A stretch of DNA of 64,000 nt. Origin: Streptomyces sp. WM6386. GTDB lineage: Bacteria; Actinomycetota; Actinomycetes; Streptomycetales; Streptomycetaceae. The notes under the pieces are model-generated. The model had not been told where the DNA came from and made no database searches. It was given only the letters and a program-made list of their open reading frames with translations. Location: contig NZ_JXTE01000026.1 of NCBI RefSeq assembly GCF_000972385.1, positions 28,982 through 92,981 of the forward strand. The letters are read 5' to 3'. Positions 15,416 to 26,500 of the stretch are shown piece by piece. Position numbers and translations under genes: made by a program. How positions within the stretch are numbered: position 1 is the first letter of the stretch; the number at the start of each line of letters is the position of its first letter.

Positions 15416-15482
15416 GCTCGGCCGCACTCGCGACACGGCCTCGCACCCCACCCCCCTTTGCGGCCCTGCCCCGGTACGGCAA

Positions 15483-15511
15483 GGGGCGCCCGATGGCTCA
15501 CCGGGCGCCCC
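15483..15511. terminator. Terminator shared by the LysR gene and pepN
   Basis: GGGGCGCCCG and CGGGCGCCCC form a perfect 10-bp stem with a 9-nt loop, between convergent genes. The layout and flanking bases closely resemble the terminator at 23521. Confidence 0.8.
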
Positions 15512-15529
15512 TCATCGTCGTACCGGCGA

Positions 15530-18139
15530 CTATGACGCCGCCGCGTCCGCCGCCTGTGCCTTCAACGCGCGCTCCACGCCCGCGCGGGACTCCGAGACCA
15601 GGCGGCGCAGGGCCGCGTTGGGCTCGGCGGAGGCCAGCCAGGCGTCCGTCTTGTCCAGGGTCTCCTGGGAGACCTGGATCGTCGGGTAGAGGCCGACCGC
15701 GATCTGCTGGGCGATCTCGTGCGAGCGGGCGTCCCAGATGCCCTTGACCACCTCGAAGTACTTGTCCGTGTACGACGCCAGCAGCTCCCGCTGCCCGGTC
15801 TGGACGAAGCCTCCGATGACGGCCTCCTGAACCGCGTTCGGGAGCTTGTCGGACTCGATGACCTGGGCCCAGGCCTCGGCCTTGGCCTCCTCGGTCGGAC
15901 GGGCGGCACGGGCGGTGGCCGCGTGGCGCTCGCCGGCCGCCGTCCTGTCACGCTCGTACTCGCCCGCGATCTCCGTCTCGTCGAAACGGCCGACCGACGC
16001 CAGACGCTCCACGAACGCCCAGCGCAGCTCGGTGTCGACGGCCAGGCCCTCGATCGTCTGCGAGCCCTCCAGCAGGGCGTCCAGGAGGTCCAGCTGCTCC
16101 GGCGTACGGGCCGTGGCCGCGAACGCGCGCGCCCACGCCAGCTGGTGGTCGCTGCCCGCGGCCGCCGAGCGCAGATGCGCCAGCGTGGCGTCCGTCCAGC
16201 GGGTCAGCAGGGCTTCGCGGGCGGCCGGGTCGGCGTACAGCTCGATCGCCAGCTTCACCTGGCGGTGCAGGGACTGCACGACACCGATGTCCGACTCCTT
16301 GCCGATGCCGGACAGGACGAGGGAGAGGTAGTCGCGGGTGGCCAGTTCCGCGTCGCGGGTCATGTCCCACGCCGAGGCCCAGCACAGCGCGCGCGGCAGC
16401 GAGGACTCGAAGTCGCCCAGGTGCTCCGTCACGAAGGCCAGGGACTGCTCGTCCAGGCGGACCTTCGCGTACGACAGGTCGTCGTCGTTGAGCAGGACCA
16501 CCGCCGGACGGCGCTTGCCCACCAGCTGCGGTACGGCGGTCAGTTCGCCGTCCACGTCCAGCTCGACACGCTCGTCGCGGACCAGCTTGCCGCTGGTGTC
16601 GTCCAGTTCGTACAGGCCCACCGCGATGCGGTGCGGACGCAGCGTCGGCTCACCCTGCGCGCCCGCCGGCAGCGCAGGGGCCTCCTGGCGGATCGCGAAG
16701 GAGGTGATGACACCGTGCTCGTCCGTCTCGATCTCGGGACGCAGGATGTTGATGCCGGCCGTCTGGAGCCACTTCTCCGACCAGTGCTTCAGGTCACGGC
16801 CGGAGGTCTCCTCCAGCGCGCCCAGCAGGTCGGACAGCCGGGTGTTGCCGAACGCGTGGCGCTTGAAGTACGCCTGCACGCCGCCGAAGAACTCGTCCAT
16901 GCCGACGTAGGCGACGAGCTGCTTCAGGACGGAGGCGCCCTTGGCGTAGGTGATGCCGTCGAAGTTGACCAGCACGTCGTCGAGGTCGCGGATCTCGGCC
17001 ATGATCGGGTGCGTCGACGGGAGCTGGTCCTGGCGGTACGCCCATGTCTTCATGGAGTTGGCGAACGTCGTCCACGAGTGCGGCCAGCGGCTGTCCGGGG
17101 CGTACGCCTGGCAGGCGATCGACGTGTACGTGGCGAACGACTCGTTCAGCCACAGGTCGTTCCACCACTCCATGGTGACCAGGTCGCCGAACCACATGTG
17201 CGCCAGCTCGTGCAGGATCGTCTCGGCGCGCATCTCGTACGCGGCGTCGGTGACCTTCGAGCGGAAGACGTACTGGTCGCGGATGGTGACCGCGCCCGCG
17301 TTCTCCATCGCGCCCGCGTTGAACTCCGGCACGAACAGCTGGTCGTACTTCTTGAACGGGTACGCGTAGTCGAACTTCTCCTGGAACCAGTCGAAGCCCT
17401 GCCGTGTCACCTCGAAGATCGCGTCCGAGTCGAGGAACTCGGCGAGGGAGGGGCGGCAGTAGATGCCGAGCGGCACGGACTGGCCGTCCTTCTCGTACAC
17501 GCTGTGGACCGAGTGGTACGGGCCGACGATGAGCGCCGTGATGTACGACGAGATCCGCGGGGTCGGCTCGAAGACCCAGATGTCGTCCTTCGGCTCCGGC
17601 GTCGGGGAGTTGGAGATGACCGTCCAGCCGGAGGGAGCCTTCACGGTGAACTGGAAGGTGGCCTTCAGGTCGGGCTGCTCGAAGGAGGCGAAGACGCGGC
17701 GGGCGTCCGGCACCTCGAACTGGGTGTACAGGTAAGCCTGCTGGTCGACGGGGTCGACGAAGCGGTGCAGACCCTCGCCGGTGTTGGTGTACGCGGCATC
17801 CGCGACCACGCGGAGCACATTGCGGCCCTCCAGCAGGCCGGGGAGCGCGATGCGGGAGTCCTTGAAGACCTCGGCCGGGTCGAGCGGGTCCCCGTTGAGC
17901 GTCACCTCGTGGACGGCCGGGGCCACCAGGTCGATGAAGGTCTCGGCGCCTCCCCCACTCTCGGCTCCGCTCGAGCGGGAGGTGCCCCCACCGGCGACGT
18001 CGAAGCGCACCGTGGTCACGGACCGGTAGGTACCGCCCTCTTGCGCGCCGGAGAGGTCGAGATCGATCTCGTACGAGTCGACGCTGAGCAGCTTCGCCCG
18101 CTGTTGCGCCTCTTCGCGAGTCAGGTTTGTGCCAGGCAC
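15530..18139 (-). CDS. pepN: Aminopeptidase N, M1 zinc metallopeptidase (copy 1)
   Basis: This 869-residue cytosolic M1 aminopeptidase removes N-terminal residues from peptides. It shows the exopeptidase motif GAMEN and the zinc site HELAHMWFGDLVTMEWWNDLW with the third ligand in NESFA. An ERAP1-like helical C-terminal domain follows. It starts with GTG behind GAGGAG. Compared with the second copy at 34846, it carries about 12 extra residues near positions 50-63, rich in Gly and Ser, that coincide with a 40-bp palindromic repeat in the DNA. All catalytic residues are intact, so the insert is probably tolerated in a surface loop of the N-terminal beta domain. Confidence 0.96.
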   Translation of the reverse strand: MPGTNLTREEAQQRAKLLSVDSYEIDLDLSGAQEGGTYRSVTTVRFDVAGGGTSRSSGAESGGGAETFIDLVAPAVHEVTLNGDPLDPAEVFKDSRIALPGLLEGRNVLRVVADAAYTNTGEGLHRFVDPVDQQAYLYTQFEVPDARRVFASFEQPDLKATFQFTVKAPSGWTVISNSPTPEPKDDIWVFEPTPRISSYITALIVGPYHSVHSVYEKDGQSVPLGIYCRPSLAEFLDSDAIFEVTRQGFDWFQEKFDYAYPFKKYDQLFVPEFNAGAMENAGAVTIRDQYVFRSKVTDAAYEMRAETILHELAHMWFGDLVTMEWWNDLWLNESFATYTSIACQAYAPDSRWPHSWTTFANSMKTWAYRQDQLPSTHPIMAEIRDLDDVLVNFDGITYAKGASVLKQLVAYVGMDEFFGGVQAYFKRHAFGNTRLSDLLGALEETSGRDLKHWSEKWLQTAGINILRPEIETDEHGVITSFAIRQEAPALPAGAQGEPTLRPHRIAVGLYELDDTSGKLVRDERVELDVDGELTAVPQLVGKRRPAVVLLNDDDLSYAKVRLDEQSLAFVTEHLGDFESSLPRALCWASAWDMTRDAELATRDYLSLVLSGIGKESDIGVVQSLHRQVKLAIELYADPAAREALLTRWTDATLAHLRSAAAGSDHQLAWARAFAATARTPEQLDLLDALLEGSQTIEGLAVDTELRWAFVERLASVGRFDETEIAGEYERDRTAAGERHAATARAARPTEEAKAEAWAQVIESDKLPNAVQEAVIGGFVQTGQRELLASYTDKYFEVVKGIWDARSHEIAQQIAVGLYPTIQVSQETLDKTDAWLASAEPNAALRRLVSESRAGVERALKAQAADAAAS
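17951..17990. repeat. Palindromic repeat inserted in frame within pepN
   Basis: The 40-bp element begins TCCCCCACTCTCGGCTCCGC and ends GGTGCCCCCA. It is nearly the same as 31800-31838 inside the serine hydrolase gene. Its two ends are complementary, giving a stem around the CGGCTCCGCTCGAG centre. The second pepN copy lacks it. Confidence 0.75.
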
Positions 18140-18399
18140 GCGGTCATCTCCTCGTTATGTGTGGGTTCGGCGGTTCGGCCATCCTTCCACGGGTCCCGTA
18201 CCGAACGCGATGTTCACAACCCGCCGGTGACCGGGGCGGACACGCGAGAGCGCGGGAGACATGACCACCTGCACCGCACGCCCCATCACCCCCGAGATCC
18301 CGCGATCCGTCCCGGCGGGCGTCCCTGGGGACCGCCGCTCCAAGGGTCACGTCCGTATCCCGCCAGTCATCCGGCCGGTTCCGCGCCAGCCTGGGATCC

Positions 18400-20265
<1,866 letters not shown>

Positions 20266-20273
<8 letters not shown>

Positions 20274-20287
20274 TCAGAAGAGGGGGA
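20266..20287 (-). mobile_element. Right-end hairpin of the TnpB element (probable omega-RNA end)
   Basis: TCCCCCTCT and AGAGGGGGA form a perfect stem with a 4-nt loop that overlaps the tnpB stop codon. It is followed outward by GGATGTCAAAACC on the minus strand. This matches the subterminal hairpin typical of IS605-type right ends, the part from which the guide RNA scaffold is made. The exact boundary cannot be fixed here. Confidence 0.6.
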
Positions 20288-21575
20288 TTCCAACCCGGGC
20301 GGGTTGAGGTTCACGGGCGCTCGAACGGCCGGTAGCCGTTGTCACCCCTCCGGCACCGGCTGTTCGCCGGGGGCGAGCAATCCCGCCCTGTCCTGCCGCG
20401 ACATTGATACTCGCGTTCTCATCCGCGTTGCAGGTGAACCCGCAGGACACACAGACGAAGTCGGCTTGGCTCTTGCGCGACTTCTTCTCGATCCATCCGC
20501 AGGCCGAGCAACGCAGCGACGTAAAGGGTGCGGGAACGTCCTCGACCCGGCCCGGAGCCTTGTGCTCGGTACGCTGCCGGAGCAGACCCCACCCCTGCGC
20601 GAGGACAGCCCGGTTCAGCCCGGCCTTCTGCGCCACGTTCCTGCCCGGCTCCGCGAGGGTGCCCCTGGCCGAGCGGGTCATGTTCTTGATGTTCAGTCTC
20701 TCGAACCGCACCAGACCGTACGTCCTGGCGAGCATGGTGCTGGTCTTCTCACACCAGTCCTTGCGCCGGTTCGCCTCGCGGATCTTCAACCCGGCGATCT
20801 TGGCGTGCTCGGAGGCCTTGGCCTTGCTGCCCTTCGGGGCCCGCGCTGCCCGCCGCTGGTGCTTGCGGATCCGTGCGCGCTCTTTCACTGTGAGCTGCGG
20901 GCACTTCAGTTTCCGGCCGTCGGAGAGGGCGGCGGTGATCGTCACCCCCCGGTCGACACCGATGACGTCGCTTGTCGCAGGCGCGTCGAGCGGCTCGGGG
21001 ATGACAGCGAAGGCGATGTGCCACCGGCCGTTCCGGAAGGTGACACGGAACGTTTTCGCGGCAGGCGGAGCGGCGCCCTTGCCCTTGCGGGACAGCCTGA
21101 AGCGAACCCAGCCACAGCCCGGTACCTTGACCTGTGCCCACCGCCGGTTCAGCTTCTGTACGACGACGGAGCGGCCCATGACCTGCTTGCCGGTCTTCGG
21201 GTTAAGCCTTGGGCGGCCGTCCGGCTCGAATTCAGGTACCCGGTCGGTACCGATGACACGGAAACCCTCATGTTCGTGTTTCCGGCGCCAGGTCGGCTGG
21301 CCGAATCCAGAGGTGAAGCGGGCGGCCCTGGCTTTGGCGAAGTCCTTCAGAGCCTGCTGCTGCACGTCCGCGTTCCCTGCCCGGAGCCACTCGTTCTCAT
21401 ACCAGGCCTCGGTGAGTTGACGGCACTGCTCGGCGAACCCGGGCGCGGATTTTCGCTCCGGCTGCCAGTGCGAATGCTGCTCGACAGCGAGGTTCCACAC
21501 GTATCGGGCGTGCGCGCAGTGCAGCAGCATCTGCTGCTCCTGCTCGACCGTCGGGTACGCGTGAAACCTTGCCAT
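20274..21575 (-). CDS. tnpB: TnpB, RNA-guided nuclease of an IS605-type element
   Basis: The 433-residue protein has the N-terminal helix-turn-helix/REC region and a complete RuvC core: aspartate in DVIGVDRGVTITAAL, glutamate in GLVRFERLNIKNM, and the last aspartate in CNADENASINVAA. A zinc ribbon CSACG...CVSCG lies between. TnpB proteins use an RNA made from the transposon right end to cut DNA. No tnpA transposase is present. The gene has no ribosome site; the ATG sits in a palindrome shared with a divergent small gene, so translation may be leaderless. Apparently intact catalytic residues suggest it can still act. Confidence 0.93.
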   Translation of the reverse strand: MARFHAYPTVEQEQQMLLHCAHARYVWNLAVEQHSHWQPERKSAPGFAEQCRQLTEAWYENEWLRAGNADVQQQALKDFAKARAARFTSGFGQPTWRRKHEHEGFRVIGTDRVPEFEPDGRPRLNPKTGKQVMGRSVVVQKLNRRWAQVKVPGCGWVRFRLSRKGKGAAPPAAKTFRVTFRNGRWHIAFAVIPEPLDAPATSDVIGVDRGVTITAALSDGRKLKCPQLTVKERARIRKHQRRAARAPKGSKAKASEHAKIAGLKIREANRRKDWCEKTSTMLARTYGLVRFERLNIKNMTRSARGTLAEPGRNVAQKAGLNRAVLAQGWGLLRQRTEHKAPGRVEDVPAPFTSLRCSACGWIEKKSRKSQADFVCVSCGFTCNADENASINVAAGQGGIARPRRTAGAGGVTTATGRSSAREPQPARVGIPLF

Positions 21576-21606
21576 GGGACCAATCTAGCTCAAATATGGT
21601 CCCATG
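21573..21606. promoter_or_regulatory. Palindromic operator spanning both divergent start codons
   Basis: CATGGGACCA and TGGTCCCATG form a perfect 10-bp inverted repeat with a 14-bp AT-rich spacer. The left arm contains the tnpB start codon and the right arm the start codon of the ribbon-helix-helix gene. The spacer holds -10-like TAGATT (minus) and AAATAT (plus). A small DNA-binding protein bound here would block both genes. Confidence 0.7.
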
Positions 21607-21807
21607 AAGCATGTAAACCTCAGACTCCCCGACGATCTGCACGAACAGGCCGTGGCTGCCGCTGCCGATGACGATCGTTCCTTGAACTCGTGGCTGGTCG
21701 CCGTCGTGCGGCGCGCTGTCACCCCAGGTTCGGCGCAGGACCGACCAGGAGACGGTCAGGCTGCCGCTGTCCCGCCGCACGGGAACGGACATTCACGCCG
21801 ACCCTGA
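21604..21807 (+). CDS. Ribbon-helix-helix protein (HicB/Arc-like)
   Basis: This 67-residue protein starts MKHVNLRLPDDLHEQAVAAA and continues RSLNSWLVAVVRRAV, a complete ribbon-helix-helix DNA-binding unit of the kind found in antitoxins and IS-linked regulators. The last 28 residues are low-complexity. It has no ribosome site; the ATG is the end of the palindrome shared with tnpB. The simplest reading is a repressor of itself and tnpB that limits nuclease expression. No toxin gene is adjacent, so a toxin-antitoxin role is unlikely. Confidence 0.75.
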   Translation: MKHVNLRLPDDLHEQAVAAAADDDRSLNSWLVAVVRRAVTPGSAQDRPGDGQAAAVPPHGNGHSRRP

Positions 21808-22013
21808 GTGGCAGGTGCATGGACCGGAAGTGAGGCGGAGGACGAGGTCGGCGGTGCCCGCGCATCTTGCCCACCGGTCCAGCGGCCTTGCGGGGACACG
21901 CCCACGGCGGGCGTCCCCGGCGCCCCTCAGCGGCAGACGGAGACGGAGTGAAGAGATATCCGGGAATCGGACCGAACGTTTCCGCGCCCACCGGCGTCAT
22001 AGAGGAAACGCGG

Positions 22014-22194
22014 CTAGGCCCTGTCGTCAAATTCCCGTCGTCCGCCCGAAGGGCGGGCCCCGCGGCGTCAGGTGCGTGCTCTCGGCGTGCCGGGCACAGG
22101 CCCTCGTACTGGTTGTACGTGGGTCTGTGACCGGTGCGGCGAGAGTGCGTGCATGGCGTCGCGGGGCAGGCGGGAATTTGACGACAGGGCCTAG
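22014..22194. mobile_element. 181-bp MITE with perfect 24-bp inverted ends
   Basis: Bases 22014-22037 (starting CTAGGCCCTGTCGTC) and 22171-22194 are perfect inverted repeats, including a terminal CTAG that may be the target duplication. Most of the interior is also self-complementary around CGTACTGGTTGTACG, so the element can fold as one long hairpin. It has no coding capacity. It ends 8 bp before the start codon of the ECF sigma gene, directly against its ribosome site. The ends look like those of an IS5/IS427-type transposon acting in trans. Confidence 0.85.
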
Positions 22195-22202
22195 GGGAGG
22201 GG

Positions 22203-22748
22203 GTGGCTGTGCTGCGCAGAAAGGCCCGCCGCGGCGAGGGGGACGGCGTCCATGACGGGCCGGACGACCCCCTCGACGCGGCCCAGGAACGTCGGGTGCG
22301 AGCCGTGCTCGCGCTCGGCGGCGTACCGCAGGCGGACCTGCCGGACGGGGTGCAGCAGGTCCGCCTACGGTTGCTGGAGCGGGCGGCGAAGGGGTACGAG
22401 GCGCCGCGCGACGTCTCGGCGTGGGCAGCCGTCGTCGCCTCCAACCTCGCCATGGACTGGCACCGCGCCAAGCGCCGTCAGGAGCGGATCGGCGAACGCC
22501 TCGCCTCCCTGCGCCAGTTGGAGCACCCCTCGGGCGAGGACACCAGCGTGCTCTCCCTCGCCGTCGCCCAGGGACTCGATGAACTGCCCGACTCCCAGCG
22601 CCAGGTCCTCGTCCTGCGTTTCTTCGCGGACCTGCCGGTACGCGACATCGCGCACGAGCTCGGCGTCCCCGAGGGCACGGTCAAGAGCAGGCTGCACACG
22701 GCGGTCCGCGCACTGCGCACCCGCCTGCACGAGGGTGAGGTGGTGTGA
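22203..22748 (+). CDS. ECF-type RNA polymerase sigma factor
   Basis: The 181-residue sigma factor has region 2 (LPDGVQQVRLRLLERAAKGY, then SAWAAVVASNLAMDWHRAKRR) and region 4 (LDELPDSQRQVLVLRFFADL, then VRDIAHELGVPEGTVKSRLHTAV). It directs transcription of a small regulon, probably for envelope stress. GTG at 22203 follows GGGGAGGGG. Its promoter must lie beyond or within the 181-bp MITE that abuts the ribosome site; CGAAC and CGTC at 21973 and 21995 with 17-nt spacing resemble an ECF promoter upstream of the element. The next gene, a membrane protein starting 2 bp after the stop, is the likely anti-sigma partner. Confidence 0.9.
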   Translation: MAVLRRKARRGEGDGVHDGPDDPLDAAQERRVRAVLALGGVPQADLPDGVQQVRLRLLERAAKGYEAPRDVSAWAAVVASNLAMDWHRAKRRQERIGERLASLRQLEHPSGEDTSVLSLAVAQGLDELPDSQRQVLVLRFFADLPVRDIAHELGVPEGTVKSRLHTAVRALRTRLHEGEVV

Positions 22749-22749
22749 C

Positions 22750-23502
22750 GTGACCGCCGAACACGACGGCATCGACGCGCTGATGGCCGCGATCACCGAC
22801 GAACCACTGTCCGAGGAAGCCCGCGGGGACTCCGCCTTCATGGCCGAACACCGGTCGGCGAGCGCCGACCTGGCGCTGCTGCGCGAGCAACTGGGCGTCA
22901 TCGGCCACGCCCTCGCCGAGCCGGTCCAGGCCCCGGCCCCGGCTCCGGCTCCGTCCCTGGTTCCGGCCCCGAAGCCGGCTCGGGTGGGTCCCTCACGCAC
23001 CCGCCGATGGGTCCCCAAACTCGCCCTCGGTGGCCTGGCGGTGGCCGCGGCGGCCTCCGTGGTCGCCGGTCTGGGCTGGCTGATCGCCACGGGCGGGCCC
23101 GACGCCATGTCCGGGTCGGAGGACAGCGGCTCCAGCGCCCAGAAGTCCGGGGCCGACGCGGACGCAGGCACCCGCTTCGGCAGCCCGTACTACCTCGCCT
23201 GCACCCGTCTCGTGGTCGAAGGCACGGTCACCTCGGTCGAACGGCTCGTGGACGGGGTGCAGTTGCGGATCACCGTGGAGGTGAGCCGTTACTACAAGCA
23301 GGACGGGCAGCAGCCGGACACGCTCACCTACGTCATCGAGGACACGTTCAGTCGCGGTCTCGTCAAGGGCGACCAGGTGCTGTTCGGGGTCCCCAAGGGC
23401 GACGCGGTGCCCGACCACTGGGTGGTCGGAGAGAAGGCGGTCGCCCGGGAACGGGCGTGGATCACGGCCTCGTTGCCGGAGTCGCGCAAGCTGACCTGCT
23501 GA
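22750..23502 (+). CDS. Membrane protein, probable sigma-factor partner
   Basis: This 250-residue protein has a cytosolic N-terminus of about 90 residues, a proline/alanine spacer (QAPAPAPAPSLVPAPKPA), one transmembrane helix at about 98-118 and an external C-terminal domain of 125 residues rich in beta-strand sequence (VVEGTVTSVERLVDGVQLRI). GTG starts one base after the sigma factor stop. Position and topology fit an anti-sigma factor, although the zinc-type HxxxCxxC motif is absent. The outer domain has a possible sensing role. I do not recognise the outer domain. Confidence 0.75.
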   Translation: MTAEHDGIDALMAAITDEPLSEEARGDSAFMAEHRSASADLALLREQLGVIGHALAEPVQAPAPAPAPSLVPAPKPARVGPSRTRRWVPKLALGGLAVAAAASVVAGLGWLIATGGPDAMSGSEDSGSSAQKSGADADAGTRFGSPYYLACTRLVVEGTVTSVERLVDGVQLRITVEVSRYYKQDGQQPDTLTYVIEDTFSRGLVKGDQVLFGVPKGDAVPDHWVVGEKAVARERAWITASLPESRKLTC

Positions 23503-23520
23503 CGGAGGCGGGCACGACGA

Positions 23521-23551
23521 AGGGGCGGGCGCCCGATGGACGCCCGCCCCT
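23521..23551. terminator. Bidirectional terminator
   Basis: AGGGGCGGGCG and CGCCCGCCCCT form a perfect 11-bp stem with a 9-nt loop, between the convergent sigma-partner and protease genes. The loop and the bases leading to the protease stop codon resemble those at 15483-15532. Confidence 0.8.
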
Positions 23552-23570
23552 CCTTTGTCGTACCGGCAAC

Positions 23571-26500
23571 CTACGGGGTGACCTTCTCGATCTTCACGCT
23601 GCCGATGCCCGCGACCGTGCCGCGCGCGTTCACCAGCTGGACCTGACCGAAGAACTCACGGCCCTCAGGAGCGGCCGCCAGGGCGGTGACGTTCGCGGAG
23701 ACGTCCGCGGTGCCACCCGTTCCCAGCTTCACCGCGGCCGAGTCGTCGACCGAGACGGCGCCCAGGGCGGCGGAGAAGAACACGTCCCGGTAGTCGTAGG
23801 CCGTCGAACCGGCCGGGATCGCGTAGCCGATGACCTGGACGGTGTAGGTACCGGCGGCGGGGTTCGCCACCGAGACGGACTCCTCCGAGTCACCGTCGGC
23901 GGAGGTACCGGCCTCCTCGCCGTTGCCGTCCAGGACGACCAGGTCGAGGTCGGCGGCCGCGTCGGAGACGTTGCCGATGGCGACGTCCAGCGACTTGGCG
24001 CCCTCGGGGACCTCGACGGTGGTGACCTGGGTCTCGCCGTCGGCGATGGTCGGGCGGGCCGACTTGGCCGAGCCGAGCGGGCCGCCGACGAGCTTGCCGT
24101 CGAGCGCGGCGAAGTTGTTCGTCACCTTCCAGGAGGCGGCGGTCGGGGTGCCGACCTTGGCCTCGGGCACGGTCACGACCTCCGGGTCGAAGGCGGCGCC
24201 GAGGACGGTGACGTCCAGCTTGTACGGGTTGTCGAGCAGCGGCGACGTACGGCGCGACTCGAGCTCGATCTCCCACACGCCCGGCGTCGGGTTCGGGTAC
24301 GACCGCACGTCGGGGCGGCAGCCGTTGCCGTCGAGGTAGTTGCTGTAGCAGAACGGAGTACCGGCGAACGCGGAGTTCTCCGCGGACACACCGTACGGGT
24401 GGATCGACATGAACCGGGTCTGGCTCTGGCCCTTCAGCCCGCCGATGGCGACCTCGAGGGACGTGGCGCCCTCGGGGACGGTCACGAAGTAGTGCTGCGT
24501 GCCGTTGCGCTGGACCGTGTCGGACGCCGAGTAGGTGTACTTCAGCGGCGTCGAGACCACGACCGTGTTAAGGATCTGCTTGTCGACGCCCTCGGTCCTC
24601 GGATCGTCGACCTCGAGGATCGCGCTCTTGAGACCGGCGGTCGGCGACTTCGCGGCGATCTTGACGGTGACCGGCTTGTTCAGCTCCAGCTTGACCTCGT
24701 CCGAGCCGACGATCGAGAAGGTGCCGGAGGCGTTGTTCTCGAGGTGCAGCTCGTGACGTATCGCCTTGTCGGCGCCGGACGTACGGGTGATGGTGACCTC
24801 GTACGACTTCTTGACGCCGGCCTTCAGGCCGCCCTCACGGTCGTAGATGCCGGTGCCGAAGCCCGGCGTCTTCAGGAACTGGTCGATCGCGGTGTCGACC
24901 GGCGCCTTGACGGTGTAGTCGTGGGCGGTCGCGCCGTCCTTGATGGAGTCCCAGGCGTCCTCGATGTTGATGAGGCCCGCGCCCTCCTCGTACGCCTGCA
25001 CACCCTTGATGTGGTCGGCGGTCGAGGTCAGCGCGGTGCGCAGGCTCTGCGGGGTGAGCGCGAGGCCCTTCGCCTTGGCGGCGGACAGCAGCAGCGCCGA
25101 GGCGCCCGCGGCCTGCGGGGACGCCATCGAGGTGCCCTGGAGCATGCCGTAGCCGGCCGGCAGCGAGTAGCCCGCCTCGGCGACCGGGGCGCCCGGCATC
25201 CAGGTCTGGATCGTGTTGATCGCGGCACCCGGGGCGACCAGGGTCGGCGTGAAGCCGCCGTCCTCACGCGGGCCGCGCGAGGAGAACGGCATCATCGCGT
25301 ACGACTTCGTCACGGCCGAGCCGTAGTTGGAGTACCACGTCGCCTTGGAGATCGAGGCGCCGACGGAGATCACCTTGTCGGCCAGACCGGGGTCGCCGAT
25401 GGTGTTGGCACCCGGGCCGGAGTTGCCGGCCGAGATGACCAGCTGGACGCCGTAGGTGTCGATGAGGCGCGTGTAGAGCTCGGCGCGGGCGTTGTTGCCG
25501 TCGTTGAGCGCGGGCAGACCGCCGATGGACATGTTGACGATGTCGACACCACGGTTGGCGACGAGGTCGATCATGCCCTCGGTGAGCGCGATGTTGGTGC
25601 AGCCCGGGCCGAACACACAGGCGCGGGACGACACGAGCTTCGCGCCCGGGGCGGCACCGTTCATCTTGCCGCCGAACAGGCTGTTCGCGGCGGTGATGCC
25701 GGCGACGTGCGTGCCGTGCTCGCTGGAGATCATGCCGATGTTGACGTAGTCGGCCCTGGCGCCGGAGGCGTTGTAGACGACGTCCTTGCGGATCTCGGCG
25801 ACGAAGGGGATGCGCTCGGAGACCTCGGTCGCCGGGTTGTCCGTGCCGAAGTAGGCGATCTGGTGACCGTCCTTGTACGGCTTCAGGGCCTCTTCGTCGG
25901 TGAAGTCGTGGTCGTCGTCGAGGTCGACGCGCATGGTGCCGGCCGCGGCGTCGTAGAGCACGCCCCAGGCGTCGGTGGTGTCGCCGTCACGGTTGACGTC
26001 GCCCAGCTGGTCGCCGCCGGCGGTCACGGACTCGTAGAAGTAGTTGAACTTGTACGAGCCGTCGGGCGCCTTGAAGGTCTCGGCGGCGCCGCCCGCGGGG
26101 GTCGCCGAGAACGTCGGGCCCGCCACGGAGGTGAGCATCCGCCGCCAGGAGAGGTCGCCGTCGGAGACCGGGTCGGTGGAGGTGACCCAGTCGACGACCT
26201 TGCGCTCACCGGTGGTGGTCTTCTGCAGCGACGGGTGGCCGAGGTCGATGCCCGAGTCGAGGATGCCGATGGTGATGCCGCGGCCGTCCGCCTTCGGGTG
26301 GTCCTCGACGAAGTCGACGGCGCCCGTCTCGAAGGACGGGTTGTACGGGTTCTCGGCAGGGGTCTTCTTGCCGGGCGCCGCGGGCGTGGCCGCCTTGCTC
26401 ACGGCTGCGCCCTTGGAGGTGTCCGCGCTCGGCGTCGGGTCGTCCAGCGGGATCTCCTGGCGCAGGTCGATGCCGTGCACGGAGGAGAGCTTGACGGCGG

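Noticed and set aside
21604..21807. HicAB-type toxin-antitoxin pair
   Set aside because: The RHH protein resembles HicB-like antitoxins, but the neighbouring gene is TnpB and no HicA or other toxin gene is adjacent.
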